Shown: positions 9,227 to 19,133, counted from the stretch's first letter. The stretch is DNA of 64,000 nucleotides from Bacillus carboniphilus (GCF_020524035.2 NZ_CP129013.1:1539822-1603821); one strand, 5' to 3'. Numbers and translations: made by a program. Notes: generated by a model not told the origin, from the letters alone.

Positions 9227-10469
9227 TTTTTTCTTTTTTTTCTTGCCTTTTTTTCGGTGTTTCGATACTGGTGAAATGATGAATCACCCTTTCTAAATAG
9301 GCTCTTGTCGTGGTACACAAGGCCACCTTGATTTCTAGTCTACCATTTTCAAGACAGACTTCTCCCTTGTATTCATAGTAACACTGGCATTTTTCACAAA
9401 TAAGAGGGTCTCTCTTACCACTTGATACGATTCGTTCCCTCCATGTCTGACGGCGCATTGTTTTCTTTGCTTTCACTATCCAGCGTTTCGCTTTCTGTTG
9501 CCATTGACATAAGACTTTTTTACTCAAGCCCTTGCATCTCCTTGAATACATCCCATAATGACGAATCGTCTTAAACTGTTCATCTGGGATATGACGAATA
9601 AGCCTAGAGATAAATTCCTCTACACTGATCGTTTCTCTCTTTTCTTTTCCGTCTGTCTTATCATGATACGTAAAGGTTACCTTTTGTCCGTCATATGCCT
9701 CGATCCGATTCAGTCCTATCGCAGGTCGACGAATATAACGGCCAATATAGCGAAGTTGTTCTTTTACATTCCCTTCCTGTTTTGGCGCATGCACATAGAA
9801 GCCCTTCCCATTATTGTGAAACGCCTGTTGTAATCGAGGTTGTATTCTCTTCTTTTCTTTTTCTGACACACCTCTGCGTATGAACTTTAACACCACGGTC
9901 TGCCACTGCTTTCTTAACATTTCAAATGGCAGATAATCGTACTGTTTCCATTCCCCCTTTTTCGTAAGACCTCCCATCGTCACTAGCATATGTACATGGG
10001 GATTGAAATTCACTCTGGATCCGAAAGTATGTAAGCCTGATATGATTCCAGGGGTCACTTTCGCTTTCTTTTTGAAAAAATCCATGATTAATCGCGCCTC
10101 GTCCATCAAATCTTTTAACAGATGGCGATGAAGCAAAAACACATCACGCAGTCCTTCATCAATTGTAAAGATGACATGACGATGATTCACCTGTAAGACC
10201 TCTTCTGTTAGTAGTCGACTCCATTCTTCGCTTTCTCCTACTGAACAAGTGGTACAAAATCGACCCTTACAACGATACGGAACCTTCCTGACATCATGGC
10301 AACCTTCACAAACAAATAGCTTAAATCCATTTTTGGGATTCCCACACCCTCTGAATTTCTCTATTTCCTTTCTTACTATTGGACGGATTTTAGCTCCATG
10401 TTTCTTTTGAAAGTGATCCCAATGGTTATGTTTATCAAAGAAAATTTGTTTTAATATATTATTCTCCAT
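9177..10469 (-). CDS. IS91 family HUH/Y2 transposase
   Basis: A 430-aa rolling-circle transposase. The N-terminal zinc-binding region has C54, C57, C67, C72 and C75. The HUH metal-binding motif is HVH at 158-160 in NFNPHVHML. The catalytic tyrosine pair is Y241 and Y245 in YIGRYIRR, four residues apart as in IS91 (two-tyrosine class). A late cysteine pair (CEKCQC) and a basic tail follow. All motifs are intact, so this copy could be active. Confidence 0.93.
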   Translation of the reverse strand: MENNILKQIFFDKHNHWDHFQKKHGAKIRPIVRKEIEKFRGCGNPKNGFKLFVCEGCHDVRKVPYRCKGRFCTTCSVGESEEWSRLLTEEVLQVNHRHVIFTIDEGLRDVFLLHRHLLKDLMDEARLIMDFFKKKAKVTPGIISGLHTFGSRVNFNPHVHMLVTMGGLTKKGEWKQYDYLPFEMLRKQWQTVVLKFIRRGVSEKEKKRIQPRLQQAFHNNGKGFYVHAPKQEGNVKEQLRYIGRYIRRPAIGLNRIEAYDGQKVTFTYHDKTDGKEKRETISVEEFISRLIRHIPDEQFKTIRHYGMYSRRCKGLSKKVLCQWQQKAKRWIVKAKKTMRRQTWRERIVSSGKRDPLICEKCQCYYEYKGEVCLENGRLEIKVALCTTTRAYLERVIHHFTSIETPKKRQEKKEKNGPIKTEHQLCLFSVS

Positions 10470-10534
10470 GACATCAAAATACCACAGTTTCTAAGACTGT
10501 GGTAGACCCGAAATTATATACTTTCTTATCTTTT

Positions 10535-10793
10535 AAGAAAAGCGCAAGCGCCCGTTTAGCAACGAAGGGGCTTGAGCACTCCGTATGAGATAAAGGAAAC
10601 ACGAAAAGCCCTAAAGCAGAGGATCTACTAACTACTCAAACGTAGATCCACCTCCCTCCTGGAGGCGTCTCCGTTGACTTATCATAGAGACATGGAACAT
10701 CAACTAAGAACGCCCACGTCCTGTGGGCAACGTTGATGCTAGCACTTCCTGTGCGTCGAAAGCGCTACCAGTCGCTGGGCGCTGGAGCTAGAC
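10535..10793 (+). repeat. Dispersed repeat R1, copy e, beside IS91-like copy 1
   Basis: Full R1 copy beginning AAGAAAAGCGCAAGCGCCCG and ending GGGCGCTGGAGCTAGAC. Its left flank TATACTTTCTTATCTTTT joins the ter end of the IS. The interior contains both the GTATGAGATAAAGGAAACACGA module and a CCCACGTCCTGTGGGC hairpin module. The sequence after it (AAAATAAAAGCACCATCC) is shared with R1 copy h. Confidence 0.85.
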
Positions 10794-10851
10794 AAAAATA
10801 AAAGCACCATCCAAATAAGGAAAGATTTTTATGCTTTCTTACTCTGTTAAA

Positions 10852-10875
10852 AATAAGGGGGACCTCCCCCTTATT
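10852..10875 (-). terminator. Terminator of yrrS
   Basis: AATAAGGGGG (10852-10861) pairs with CCCCCTTATT (10866-10875), with a T-rich tract after it on the minus strand. It touches the yrrS stop codon. Confidence 0.8.
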
Positions 10876-11519
10876 CATCGTTTATATGGATTATTTGTTA
10901 ATTTCTTTATAACAACTGGCTTCCAGCCTTTTTCGTCTATCCACCTAATTTCAACTTGATACGTTTCATCAGGACGATCACTAGGGGAAACTGTCCCTAT
11001 AGCATCTTGTGGAGATCCGTTATTTCCTATGTACCAAGTCGTCATATTTTCAACAGGAACACCTATAGCATAGCTTAAAGATTGTTCCATTTCTGACCAA
11101 TCAACAGAAGCGGTATCATACTGTGCAACATGCTCTCCTTCTTGTGTCGTTCCAATGGGTTTCCACGAGGAATTAGTAATGACTTTCTCAATATTTTGTT
11201 CAGAAGATTGTTCAACTGTTGCTTCTGCAAAAGGATCTTCTACTTCTTCCTCTATAGGTTCAGCTGTCACTGTAGTCTCTTCTTCAGCAGATGTCTCTTC
11301 ATTTTCTTCAGTATCTTGTACTACATTCGACTTATTTTCAGCAGACGTATTTTCTTTTTTCGTTTCCTCGGATGTAGTAGAGCTATCCTCTTTTTCAGGA
11401 AGTAAGCTAACTCCTATCACTAAGATAAGTACCCAGACAATCCCTATTAAAATGTATAATACTAGGTTTTTCTTTCGTTTCTCATTACGAGTTTCAAACC
11501 TTGATGGACTTTCTTTCAT
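10875..11519 (-). CDS. yrrS: YrrS family membrane-anchored protein (DUF1510)
   Basis: A 214-aa protein with a short basic cytoplasmic N-terminus and one membrane segment (about residues 19-41, LVLYILIGIVWVLILVIG). A long acidic Ser/Thr/Glu-rich linker (about 45-110) leads to a conserved extracytoplasmic domain containing WKPIGT and WYIGNNG. Function is unknown. It sits beside pbpI, as yrrS does next to yrrR in B. subtilis, which suggests a role near the envelope. GGAGGGTGAGAG precedes the ATG. Confidence 0.85.
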   Translation of the reverse strand: MKESPSRFETRNEKRKKNLVLYILIGIVWVLILVIGVSLLPEKEDSSTTSEETKKENTSAENKSNVVQDTEENEETSAEEETTVTAEPIEEEVEDPFAEATVEQSSEQNIEKVITNSSWKPIGTTQEGEHVAQYDTASVDWSEMEQSLSYAIGVPVENMTTWYIGNNGSPQDAIGTVSPSDRPDETYQVEIRWIDEKGWKPVVIKKLTNNPYKR

Positions 11520-11644
11520 CTCTCACCCTCCAAAATTTAAAACGATTCATTATATCTTTATTATTTTATCATCTTTTACAGAATAAGTGTCCATAAAACT
11601 TTATGACAGTACATAATACGCTTGATTTCTTATCAATACACTTC

Positions 11645-13360
11645 TTATTCCATCTGCTCAATACCTGCTATTAATTTCACTATATCAGTAAAAGCTTTGT
11701 TCGTTATATCTGTTTTAGAGGTTTCAAGATCTACCACAACTAATACATATTTAGGGGAATCGAAAGGAAAATATCCAGCAAACCACTTATTGTATAATCC
11801 ATTTTTTCCTGTTTCTGCAGTCCCGGATTTCCCTGCGATTTCAAAAGGTAAAGATAAAAATTGTTTACCAGTTCCTTCTGTTATGACATGTCGCATCAAA
11901 TTTTGTAGTTTTATAGCCGTATAAGGTGATATAGAATCATGCTTCGTTTGGTCCTTAAAATGAAACATGTTGACATTATTTTTAAAAAGCAATTCACTCA
12001 CCATTTTTACTGATTTTCTTTCTCCTCCTCTTGCGATGGTAGCCACCATGTTTGCAACTGCTAAAGGCGTCATCTTAACATCCTTTTGGCCAATAGCTGT
12101 TTGAGAAATATAATTGTCATCGTATTTATTCGCATCCTCTGACCAAATCACACCGCTTTGTTCTTCAGAGATTTGTTTAAAATCTTTATATTTAAAGACA
12201 TCCCCACTCCATCCTACTGTTTCAACAAGACCCAATTTCCTAGCATAAGTGGAGATTGTATCCTCTCCGGTTTGTTCAAACATTCTTTTCCCAAGTTCAG
12301 CAAACGTATAATTACAGCTTTTCGCAAAACTTTCGGTAAAATTAAGATTCCCTAACCTCTTGTTGAGTTCCTTTTCTTCTTTTCCATAAAGATCTAAATT
12401 ACAATCAAAGGTTTCATTAGGATGAATCATTCCTTGTTCGATAGCAGCGGATGCAGTTACTATTTTAAAGGTTGACCCTGGAAAATGGGGGGTCAACATA
12501 TGATTTAAATAAGTTTTTGGATCATTTCGATCCAATTTTGGTCTAGAAGCCATGGCTAATACTTCGTTACTCTCAACCTCTAACAAAACCGCACCACCCT
12601 TATCAAGGTGATAAGAATTAAGGACTTCTTCTATGATTCTTTGTAAATCCAAATCAATTGTCGTTTTCACTTTAAGTGGATAAAATGCGTTGACATCTGA
12701 AATAAACTTAATTGAATCACCAAACATCGGTTGGTTTTTCCCATCCACATGATAAAGTAAACGAGTTGACACATCTGATTGAAGAAATGAATCAAATGAA
12801 TGTTCAATTCCATTGTTCCCCTTTATAACTTTAAGAATTCCTTGCGAATCTTTTGTTTCGTAAGTAAAGCCTATAAGATGGGTAGCCAATAAAGATGGGC
12901 GCGTTGTTTGAAGTAATACTCCATAAATACCTGGAATATCTAGCTGGTTAACCAATCTTATGTGCTTTTCTTTAATCTCGAAATTATTTTCAACATTTAA
13001 TAAAATGGGTTCCTTTTCTTTCAGACTTGTTTTATTTTTAATATCTTTTAATGTTAAGGTATCTAATGCGTTAGCAAGTTTTTTAAGGTTGTTTTCTTGA
13101 TGAAAGACAATTGGAAACAATATGACAGTAGGCTGTTTTTGATTTTTTATAGACGTTCCATTACGATCTATAATCTCACCTCGTCCATCATGAATGACTA
13201 CCTCTTGTACCCTTTGATTCACACTTTCTTTCATTAAATTTATATTATGTTTTGAAAAAGACTCTGGATAGATAAGTTGAATTTCTATGAGTCTACAAAC
13301 GATAATGAAATAAAAACTCATAATGACAATGGATAAAAAAACAATTCTTTTTTTAATCAT
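11645..13360 (-). CDS. pbpI: Class B penicillin-binding protein PbpI
   Basis: A 571-aa transpeptidase. A membrane anchor spans about residues 5-27 and a dimerization domain follows, with the GRGEIIDRNG motif near residue 60. The catalytic motifs are S296-T-F-K299, S348-C-N350 and K511-S-G-T514. It crosslinks peptidoglycan; B. subtilis PbpI (YrrR) is linked to sporulation-associated wall synthesis. Its Shine-Dalgarno sequence GAGGTG is the right arm of the greA terminator hairpin, so the two signals overlap. Confidence 0.93.
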   Translation of the reverse strand: MIKKRIVFLSIVIMSFYFIIVCRLIEIQLIYPESFSKHNINLMKESVNQRVQEVVIHDGRGEIIDRNGTSIKNQKQPTVILFPIVFHQENNLKKLANALDTLTLKDIKNKTSLKEKEPILLNVENNFEIKEKHIRLVNQLDIPGIYGVLLQTTRPSLLATHLIGFTYETKDSQGILKVIKGNNGIEHSFDSFLQSDVSTRLLYHVDGKNQPMFGDSIKFISDVNAFYPLKVKTTIDLDLQRIIEEVLNSYHLDKGGAVLLEVESNEVLAMASRPKLDRNDPKTYLNHMLTPHFPGSTFKIVTASAAIEQGMIHPNETFDCNLDLYGKEEKELNKRLGNLNFTESFAKSCNYTFAELGKRMFEQTGEDTISTYARKLGLVETVGWSGDVFKYKDFKQISEEQSGVIWSEDANKYDDNYISQTAIGQKDVKMTPLAVANMVATIARGGERKSVKMVSELLFKNNVNMFHFKDQTKHDSISPYTAIKLQNLMRHVITEGTGKQFLSLPFEIAGKSGTAETGKNGLYNKWFAGYFPFDSPKYVLVVVDLETSKTDITNKAFTDIVKLIAGIEQME

Positions 13361-13364
13361 GAAA

Positions 13365-13397
13365 AAACACCTCGTCTCTAGTCTAGACGAGGTGTTT
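13365..13397 (-). terminator. greA terminator that contains the pbpI ribosome-binding site
   Basis: AAACACCTCGTC (13365-13376) and GACGAGGTGTTT (13386-13397) form a perfect 12-bp stem, followed on the minus strand by TTTTTTC and then the pbpI ATG at 13360. GAGGTG in the distal arm is the only good Shine-Dalgarno for pbpI, so the folded hairpin would hide it. Confidence 0.85.
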
Positions 13398-13418
13398 TAA
13401 AAGTAAACGATCTGATTC

Positions 13419-13892
13419 TTACTTAAATTCGACGATTCTCACCAATATTTCTCCACCTGGGGTTTGAACCGTTACTTCATCACCGATTTTTTTTCCCATT
13501 AGACTTTTCGCCATAGGAGAATCATTTGATATTTTTCCTTCAAATGGATCAGCTTCAGCAGAACCAACAATCGTATAGGTCTCCTCTTCACCATCTGGTA
13601 ATTCAATAAAAGTAACCGTTTTCCCTAGGGTAACGGTATCAGAATTAGTCGCTTCTTCAATAATCTTTGCATTTCTAATCATATTTTCAAGTGTGGTTAT
13701 TCTTCCTTCAACAAATGCTTGTTCATCTTTTGCTGCATCATATTCTGAATTCTCCGACAGATCTCCAAAACTTCTAGCAATTTTAATACGTTCCACCACT
13801 TCTTTTCGCTTAACCGTTTTCAATTGTTCAAGCTCGTGCTCCAACTTTTCTTTTCCTTCTGCAGTCATCGGAAATACTTTTTCTTCCGCCAT
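13419..13892 (-). CDS. greA: Transcription elongation factor GreA
   Basis: A 157-aa factor that rescues backtracked RNA polymerase by stimulating transcript cleavage. The N-terminal coiled coil carries the conserved tip [15 protein letters not shown], with the acidic residues that enter the polymerase channel. The C-terminal FKBP-like domain ends with [17 protein letters not shown] chose the ATG at 13892 (AAGGAG 11 nt upstream), which gives the B. subtilis length; a GTG 12 nt upstream is inside the Shine-Dalgarno. Confidence 0.97.
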   Translation of the reverse strand: MAEEKVFPMTAEGKEKLEHELEQLKTVKRKEVVERIKIARSFGDLSENSEYDAAKDEQAFVEGRITTLENMIRNAKIIEEATNSDTVTLGKTVTFIELPDGEEETYTIVGSAEADPFEGKISNDSPMAKSLMGKKIGDEVTVQTPGGEILVRIVEFK

Positions 13893-14007
13893 TAAACTAC
13901 TCACTCCTTTTTCTTTAAAAAAACCCGAAAAAACATCCCCACGTTTTGTATGTAAGGTCGTACTGAATCATATAAACGATGAAATAATACATAAATATAA
14001 TAGGAAA

Positions 14008-14032
14008 GGGCGACTCATAATAGAGTCCTCCC
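14008..14032 (-). terminator. Possible terminator of udk
   Basis: GGG..GACTC (14008-14016) pairs with GAGTC..CCC (14023-14032) with a small bulge. The minus strand continues CCTTTCCTATTATATTT, only moderately T-rich. It lies between udk and greA. Confidence 0.45.
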
Positions 14033-14118
14033 TTAACTATAGATGTGCTATACACCTTTAAAAATGAAATCAACATATAAATAATATGAGCTCAGTACAC
14101 TTTATCTATGCTATATTA

Positions 14119-14754
14119 TTACAAAATCAGGTTTTGTTCAAGAATTGTTTGAATTTTTGTGACCATTAAATCAATTGCCACATGATTTTGTCCACCCTCA
14201 GGGATGATTAAATCCGCATATCTCTTTGTCGGCTCAACAAACTGATTATGCATAGGCCTTACAACCGCAACATATTGATCAATAACCGATTCAATTGTTC
14301 TTCCTCGTTCCTTAATATCACGAAGCATTCTTCTTAAGATGCGAATATCAGAATCTGTATCTACATATAGCTTAATATCCATTAAGTTTCGCAAGCGCTC
14401 GTCTTCTAAAACTAAAATGCCTTCTAAAATAATAACATCCTTAGGCTCAACATGAATAACCTCATCGGATCGTGTATGAATTTTGTAATCATACACAGGT
14501 TTTTCAATTGGATTGTAGTTAAGCAATTCTTTAATATGATCAATTAATAAATCATTATCGAATGCAAGTGGATGATCATAGTTTGTTTTTAATCTTTCTT
14601 CTAATGGAAGTTCACTTTGATCTTTATAGTAGTAATCTTGTTCAATCATTAAAATAGAATGATCTTGAAATCGGTCGCATATCGCCTTTGTTACAGATGT
14701 TTTTCCCGATCCCGACCCTCCTGCAACCCCAATAACTATCGGCTTCTTTCCCAA
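14119..14754 (-). CDS. udk: Uridine kinase
   Basis: A 211-aa kinase phosphorylating uridine and cytidine to their monophosphates for pyrimidine salvage. The Walker A motif [12 protein letters not shown] is at residues 9-20. EQDYYYKD and the YDHPLAFD region bind the nucleoside, and [11 protein letters not shown] is the lid arginine segment. The TTG start follows directly on the yrrO stop codon, so translation is coupled to the upstream peptidase gene. Confidence 0.95.
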   Translation of the reverse strand: MGKKPIVIGVAGGSGSGKTSVTKAICDRFQDHSILMIEQDYYYKDQSELPLEERLKTNYDHPLAFDNDLLIDHIKELLNYNPIEKPVYDYKIHTRSDEVIHVEPKDVIILEGILVLEDERLRNLMDIKLYVDTDSDIRILRRMLRDIKERGRTIESVIDQYVAVVRPMHNQFVEPTKRYADLIIPEGGQNHVAIDLMVTKIQTILEQNLIL

Positions 14755-16029
14755 CTAAGGTTTCTCCCTTCTCATCATGTTGTTTGAATAGACGGGTTGG
14801 TCGACTTTAAATTTGACAACTTGAAGTGGATGTCGTGCTGCGTCTAATTCATTTCCTTCTTCATCCCATAACACTTCAACTTTTGTTGTAAAATTATTTA
14901 TTTGCGGGCCGAAAAATTCTACCTCATCGCCTTTTCTAAAAAAATTACGTTGTTGAAGCGTTACGATTTTTGAAGTGGTATCATAGTCTAATACTCTTCC
15001 AACAAAGTCATAAGTCGTTTTTTTACTGTGATCACCAAACATTTGCTCACTAGAACCGGGAGTTCCTTCAAAAAATGCAGGTGCTGTATCTCGATTTGCA
15101 CACTTATTTAACTCTTCCAGCCACTCATCTTTAAATACAAAGTTATCAGGGTTTGCACAATAAGCATCAATTACTTTTCGATATACACTAACGACTGTAG
15201 CAACATAATGAATCGATTTCATTCTTCCTTCAATCTTTAAACTATCAATACCAAGCTCAATCATTTTAGGGATTGATTTAACAAGATTTAGGTCTTTCGG
15301 ACTCATCGCAAAAGGATCATCCTGTTCATTGAATAAACGATTTTCACTTTCATTTACCATAGAATAAAGATCGTAATCCCAACGACATGATTGGCAACAG
15401 CCACCTCTGTTAGAATCACGAGCGGTCATATGATTACTTAAAGTGCATCGTCCAGAATAAGCAATACACATGGCACCATGAATGAAGGTTTCAATTTCTA
15501 TATCCACTTTTTCTTTTATTTCTTTAATTTCATCTGCTCCTGTTTCCCTTGCTAAAACTACTCTCTCTAAGCCTTCTTCCTTCCAAAACTGAACTGCTTT
15601 CCAATTTGATAAAGATTGCTGTGTACTTAAATGTACTTCAAGTTTTGGCGCAACCCTTTTACAAGTTTCAATTATTAACGGGTCAGCTACTATAATTCCA
15701 GATATCTCGGCTCGTTGTAAATCTGCTAAATATTCTTCTAAACCGTCCATATTCTCATTATGGGCGAAAATATTTGTTGTTACATAGATTCTCGCTCCAT
15801 ACTTTTTAGCGAACTGGACTCCCTCTGCCATTTCATCAATCGAAAAATTATCAGCATTGGATCTAAGTCCATATTCTCTCCCACCAATAAATACAGCATC
15901 TGCACCATACATAACAGCTATTTTCAGCTTTTCTAAATTTCCGGCAGGAGCAAGAAGTTCTGGCTTCTTTGTAATCACACGTTTGCCATCAATGAACTCA
16001 GATATACGATTAACTGTCGCTTTCACCAC
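14755..16029 (-). CDS. yrrO: U32 family peptidase, RlhA/TrhP type
   Basis: A 424-aa protein with PELLAPAGNLEKLKIA at the N-terminus and the U32 signature ETFIHGAMCIAYSGRC followed by cysteines CCQSCRW. In B. subtilis the homologues yrrN and yrrO (trhP1/trhP2) are required for prephenate-dependent 5-hydroxyuridine formation in tRNA; the family is named for collagenase-like peptidases. It lies between yrrN and udk, abutting udk. Confidence 0.9.
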   Translation of the reverse strand: MVKATVNRISEFIDGKRVITKKPELLAPAGNLEKLKIAVMYGADAVFIGGREYGLRSNADNFSIDEMAEGVQFAKKYGARIYVTTNIFAHNENMDGLEEYLADLQRAEISGIIVADPLIIETCKRVAPKLEVHLSTQQSLSNWKAVQFWKEEGLERVVLARETGADEIKEIKEKVDIEIETFIHGAMCIAYSGRCTLSNHMTARDSNRGGCCQSCRWDYDLYSMVNESENRLFNEQDDPFAMSPKDLNLVKSIPKMIELGIDSLKIEGRMKSIHYVATVVSVYRKVIDAYCANPDNFVFKDEWLEELNKCANRDTAPAFFEGTPGSSEQMFGDHSKKTTYDFVGRVLDYDTTSKIVTLQQRNFFRKGDEVEFFGPQINNFTTKVEVLWDEEGNELDAARHPLQVVKFKVDQPVYSNNMMRREKP

Positions 16030-16070
16030 AACTTTCCTCCTTTTTCGTTAATGTTCTTTTTTGACACCCT

Positions 16071-17001
16071 CTAATATACCGTTTCCTTAAAGAAAAAACC
16101 GGTATCCAAAGGTCGATTAACGGGCTGCAAATCCTCGATCGCTTTTAACCAAGTTTGTTTTTGTTGTTGATACTTTTCTCGATCCATTACGAATAGGTCA
16201 ATGGCTTCACGATATATTCTTGTCACTTCACATATATAATTTGGTGACTTTAACACACCATCAATTTTAAACGAATCTACTCCAGCATCGATCATTTCTT
16301 CTAATTCATCCACAATACAAATATCATTTGGACTCATAATGTGCGTACCATTTTCATCTTCATAAATTGGATATTTATTATTTCTTTCTTGATCATACAA
16401 ATACATATTTTGATCGAGCTTGCGATTTCCAACCTCATGTACTTTGCCTTGAAATTCAAAATAGTTTCCTACTAGGGAGCGTTTTGATTGAAACATACAA
16501 GTCATCCCATGAACTTGAACCTCAATCTCAACTTCAGCATTCTCTTTTGTTTCTATGATTGAATCCATACTTAATTCTCTAGCTAAAACCGCTCTTTTGC
16601 TTCCTTTTCTCCCCCCAATAGTTACATGTATACCAATTTGTTGCTGTGGTTTCTGTATTCCAATGTAAAGGCATTTCAGGAGCGACTTCCTTAGCAATCA
16701 TTAAAACAGCAGGGTCACCAAATACAATTGCGTCTACTTTTGCTTCCCTTAAAAATTGAATATATTCGGGTAATTCGTCGATTTTATCATTATGAAAAAG
16801 AGCGTTCATGGCTACATATAGCTTTTTACCTTTCGTAAGCTCTCTAGCTAATTTAATATCTTCGCGATTAAACTCGCCTGCTAAACGAAGACCATATCTT
16901 TGTTCTCCAACAATAAATGCATCCGCTCCAGCTGAAGAAAGTATTTCAAGATCTTTTACACTTGTTGGGGTAACAAGTAGTTCTGGTTTTTTCATTTTCA
17001 C
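16071..17001 (-). CDS. yrrN: U32 family peptidase, companion subunit (one-base frameshift)
   Basis: Two frames, 16579-17001 and 16071-16697, together make a 309-aa U32 protein, the length known for B. subtilis YrrN. It starts KKPELLVTPTS and has VHGMTCMFQSKRSL, a divergent signature. The break is a C run at 16611-16616: five C residues instead of six restore NYWGRKGSKRAVLARE. Since the change is one base in a homopolymer I regard it as a probable sequencing error. It likely works with yrrO in tRNA 5-hydroxyuridine formation. Confidence 0.85.
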
Positions 17002-17645
17002 ACACCTCTCTTAACACTCACAGCCATTCCGTCTCCAACAGGTATAATGGTTGTATCATAGTGCGGATGATCAAGTAAGGCTTTATTAAAAGCTTTTAAA
17101 TTTCTTACCATCGTCCGCTTCCGTCTGGGAATTTCATCATCTTCTTTAAAGATTAGTCCACCTAGAAAGACATTATCAACGATAATGATGCTCTTATCCA
17201 GAAGCTTCATTTCATATATATCTAAAAAACGTTGATATTGACCTTTGGCAGCATCAATAAATAGGAGGTCATATCCATGATCTATTTGCGTTTGAACCTC
17301 AATGGAAAGAGCATCTCCATTAATTACATCAATTCGATCAGACAACCCATTTTGCTTAATCGTTGAAACAGCTTTTTCAAAACGATCTTGATCCCTTTCA
17401 ATTGTCGTTATTTTGACATCGTTAAAGGCCATAGCCATACGCATAGAGGAATAACCAATTGCCGTTCCAATCTCAAGTATTTTTTTTGGTTTGTATAATT
17501 GTAAAAGCAATAATAAAACCTCTATCGAGACTTTATCCATAATAGGAACATGGTGTTGTTTAGCATAGTACTGTAGTTGTTCAATACTTTGAGGTAAGTT
17601 TTTCATTAATGATTCAATATATTGATAAGCAGTTCTATCCTGCAC
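16998..17645 (-). CDS. yrrM: O-methyltransferase YrrM (TrmR type)
   Basis: A 215-aa SAM-dependent methyltransferase with motif I ILEIGTAIGYSS (about residues 56-67), TIERD and the metal-binding segment LLFIDAAKGQY. B. subtilis YrrM (TrmR) methylates 5-hydroxyuridine in tRNA wobble position 34 to 5-methoxyuridine. That fits its position directly upstream of yrrN-yrrO, whose products make the hydroxyl group. It overlaps the yrrN start by four bases. GTG start with a weak GGGCGG site. Confidence 0.9.
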   Translation of the reverse strand: MQDRTAYQYIESLMKNLPQSIEQLQYYAKQHHVPIMDKVSIEVLLLLLQLYKPKKILEIGTAIGYSSMRMAMAFNDVKITTIERDQDRFEKAVSTIKQNGLSDRIDVINGDALSIEVQTQIDHGYDLLFIDAAKGQYQRFLDIYEMKLLDKSIIIVDNVFLGGLIFKEDDEIPRRKRTMVRNLKAFNKALLDHPHYDTTIIPVGDGMAVSVKRGV

Positions 17646-17781
17646 GTTCTTTTTCCGCCCTTTATAAAAAAGTTATCACATTTTTCATACTTATAAGTGA
17701 CTTGAACTATAATTAATAGCCAAATCACACATCGATATATTTTACCACAATAGAAAAAGGAATGCGAATAAAAATCGCAAT

Positions 17782-17913
17782 AAGAAAAGCGAAAACAACC
17801 GTTTAGCGACGAAGGGAAAAAATGAACGTCAACTAAGTTCAGCCACGACGCGAGAGGTAACGTTTACGCTAGAACATCGTTTGTGTCTCAGTTGCTGGAC
17901 GATGGAGCTAAAC
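17782..17913 (+). repeat. Dispersed repeat R1, copy f (degenerate)
   Basis: R1 copy with decayed left arm (AAGAAAAGCGAAAACAACCG) and right end GTTGCTGGACGATGGAGCTA. The inner stem GCGAC/GTTGC still pairs through one G-U. One GCCACGACGCGAGAGG hairpin-like module is inside. It lies between mltG and yrrM. Confidence 0.75.
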
Positions 17914-17964
17914 AACGATGAAAGCACCTTTTTATCAAAGACGAAGTTTATATATACTTAGGAT

Positions 17965-18001
17965 TAAAAAAAGCTGAAGAAAAATATAACATCCTCAGCT
18001 T
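17965..18001 (-). terminator. Terminator of mltG
   Basis: AAGCTGA (17971-17977) pairs with TCAGCTT (17995-18001). On the minus strand the stem is followed by seven T residues (17971-17965). Confidence 0.75.
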
Positions 18002-18008
18002 CTGCACA

Positions 18009-19133
18009 TTATCTATCCATATGCTCATTAATAGCTTCTTTATGATCTTCAAAATTAGTTGTAAAGATAACATCCCCTTCACTTGTAGCCAAGAAGAACA
18101 AGTAATCGGTTTCCTCTGGTTCAAGCACTGCTTCCATACTTGACTCTCCAGCATTGGCAATAGGTCCCGGTGGTAACCCATTAATTACATACGTATTATA
18201 AGGGTCTTGGACTTCCAAGTCCTCATACAACACTCGATCTTTATGCTCTCCAAGTGAATATAAAACCGTAGGATCTGTCTCCAACCTCATCCCTTCTTCT
18301 AAACGATTATAGAAAACACTGGCAATTTTTTTGCGATCTGTTTCTTTAGTCGCTTCTTCCTCTACTAAAGATGCAAAAGTTAACAGCCAATGAACAGATT
18401 TGTCCTGTTCAATCAATTGCTCTTCATACTTACTGACTACTTTATTGGTTTGAGCAATCATTTTTTCTACGATCGACTCTAATGAAGGATCCTCTTCATA
18501 AAAATAATAAGTTGATGGATATAAATATCCTTCAAGAGAATACTTTACATCCTCCATTAAAACTTCATTTGTAATAACTTTCGGATAAAGATTCATCATT
18601 TTTTGAACAAATTCATCATCAGTTAAGGTTTGTTCTATTTCTTTGGTAGAGAACGATGTAGCCTTGGCAATAATCTCAATGATTTCTTTTATTTGTTTTC
18701 CTTCAGGTATCGTCATAGTGAACACAGGATCTTGAATCACTTTTCCTGTTTTTAAACTAGCGATAATATCATCTATTTCCATGGATTTGTTTAGTTGGTA
18801 CGTCCCTGCTTGAAATCCTGATTCACTTTTAAACTTCACGTAAATTTTAAACACTCGATCATCTTTGATAATTTCGTTTTTCTCTAAAATAGATGCAATG
18901 GTCGAAAGATTTGATCCGATAGGAATTTCTACCTTTATTTTTTCCTCATTATTTGAATCTACAGGTTGTAAGGCAGATTTAACATATAAGTAACCTCCAC
19001 CTAATATGACCGAAAATAAAAGTAATCCGACAACGAATATAGTAAAGACGATCCTTCTTACAATTTTCGCCTCTTTATGTTTCACAAGTTTTTGTTTTAG
19101 TATTAATTCTTTTTTTTCGTTCTTTTTTGACAT
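18009..19133 (-). CDS. mltG: Endolytic murein transglycosylase MltG (YceG-like)
   Basis: A 374-aa bitopic membrane protein: basic cytoplasmic N-terminus, one membrane helix (about residues 26-51), a LysM-like subdomain, and the YceG catalytic domain. The catalytic glutamate lies in ASLVEEEA, followed by VFYNRLEEGMRLETDPTV. It cuts nascent glycan strands and may set their length. It is the first gene upstream of yrrM with its own terminator between. Confidence 0.93.
   Translation of the reverse strand: MSKKNEKKELILKQKLVKHKEAKIVRRIVFTIFVVGLLLFSVILGGGYLYVKSALQPVDSNNEEKIKVEIPIGSNLSTIASILEKNEIIKDDRVFKIYVKFKSESGFQAGTYQLNKSMEIDDIIASLKTGKVIQDPVFTMTIPEGKQIKEIIEIIAKATSFSTKEIEQTLTDDEFVQKMMNLYPKVITNEVLMEDVKYSLEGYLYPSTYYFYEEDPSLESIVEKMIAQTNKVVSKYEEQLIEQDKSVHWLLTFASLVEEEATKETDRKKIASVFYNRLEEGMRLETDPTVLYSLGEHKDRVLYEDLEVQDPYNTYVINGLPPGPIANAGESSMEAVLEPEETDYLFFLATSEGDVIFTTNFEDHKEAINEHMDR

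Larger units (their letters stand above)
8968..10514 (-). mobile_element. IS91-like insertion sequence, copy 1
   Basis: About 1.55 kb, present almost identically at 37824-39367. It encodes an HUH two-tyrosine transposase and a small zinc-ribbon ORF. The end downstream of the transposase (ori side) carries a 13-bp hairpin, ACCAGGTGTGATT (8972-8984) with AATCACACCTGGT (8988-9000). The upstream (ter) end carries TACCACAGT (10480-10488) with ACTGTGGTA (10496-10504). No inverted terminal repeats or target duplication are seen, as expected for IS91. The ori end abuts TAAG (CTTA in transposon orientation) in both copies. Exact ends are inferred from comparison of the copies. Confidence 0.85.

Noticed and set aside
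8968-10793. Composite transposon made of IS91 plus R1 moved as one unit
   Set aside because: The IS copies are nearly identical but the adjacent R1 copies differ at many sites, which does not fit joint recent movement; kept only as an alternative.
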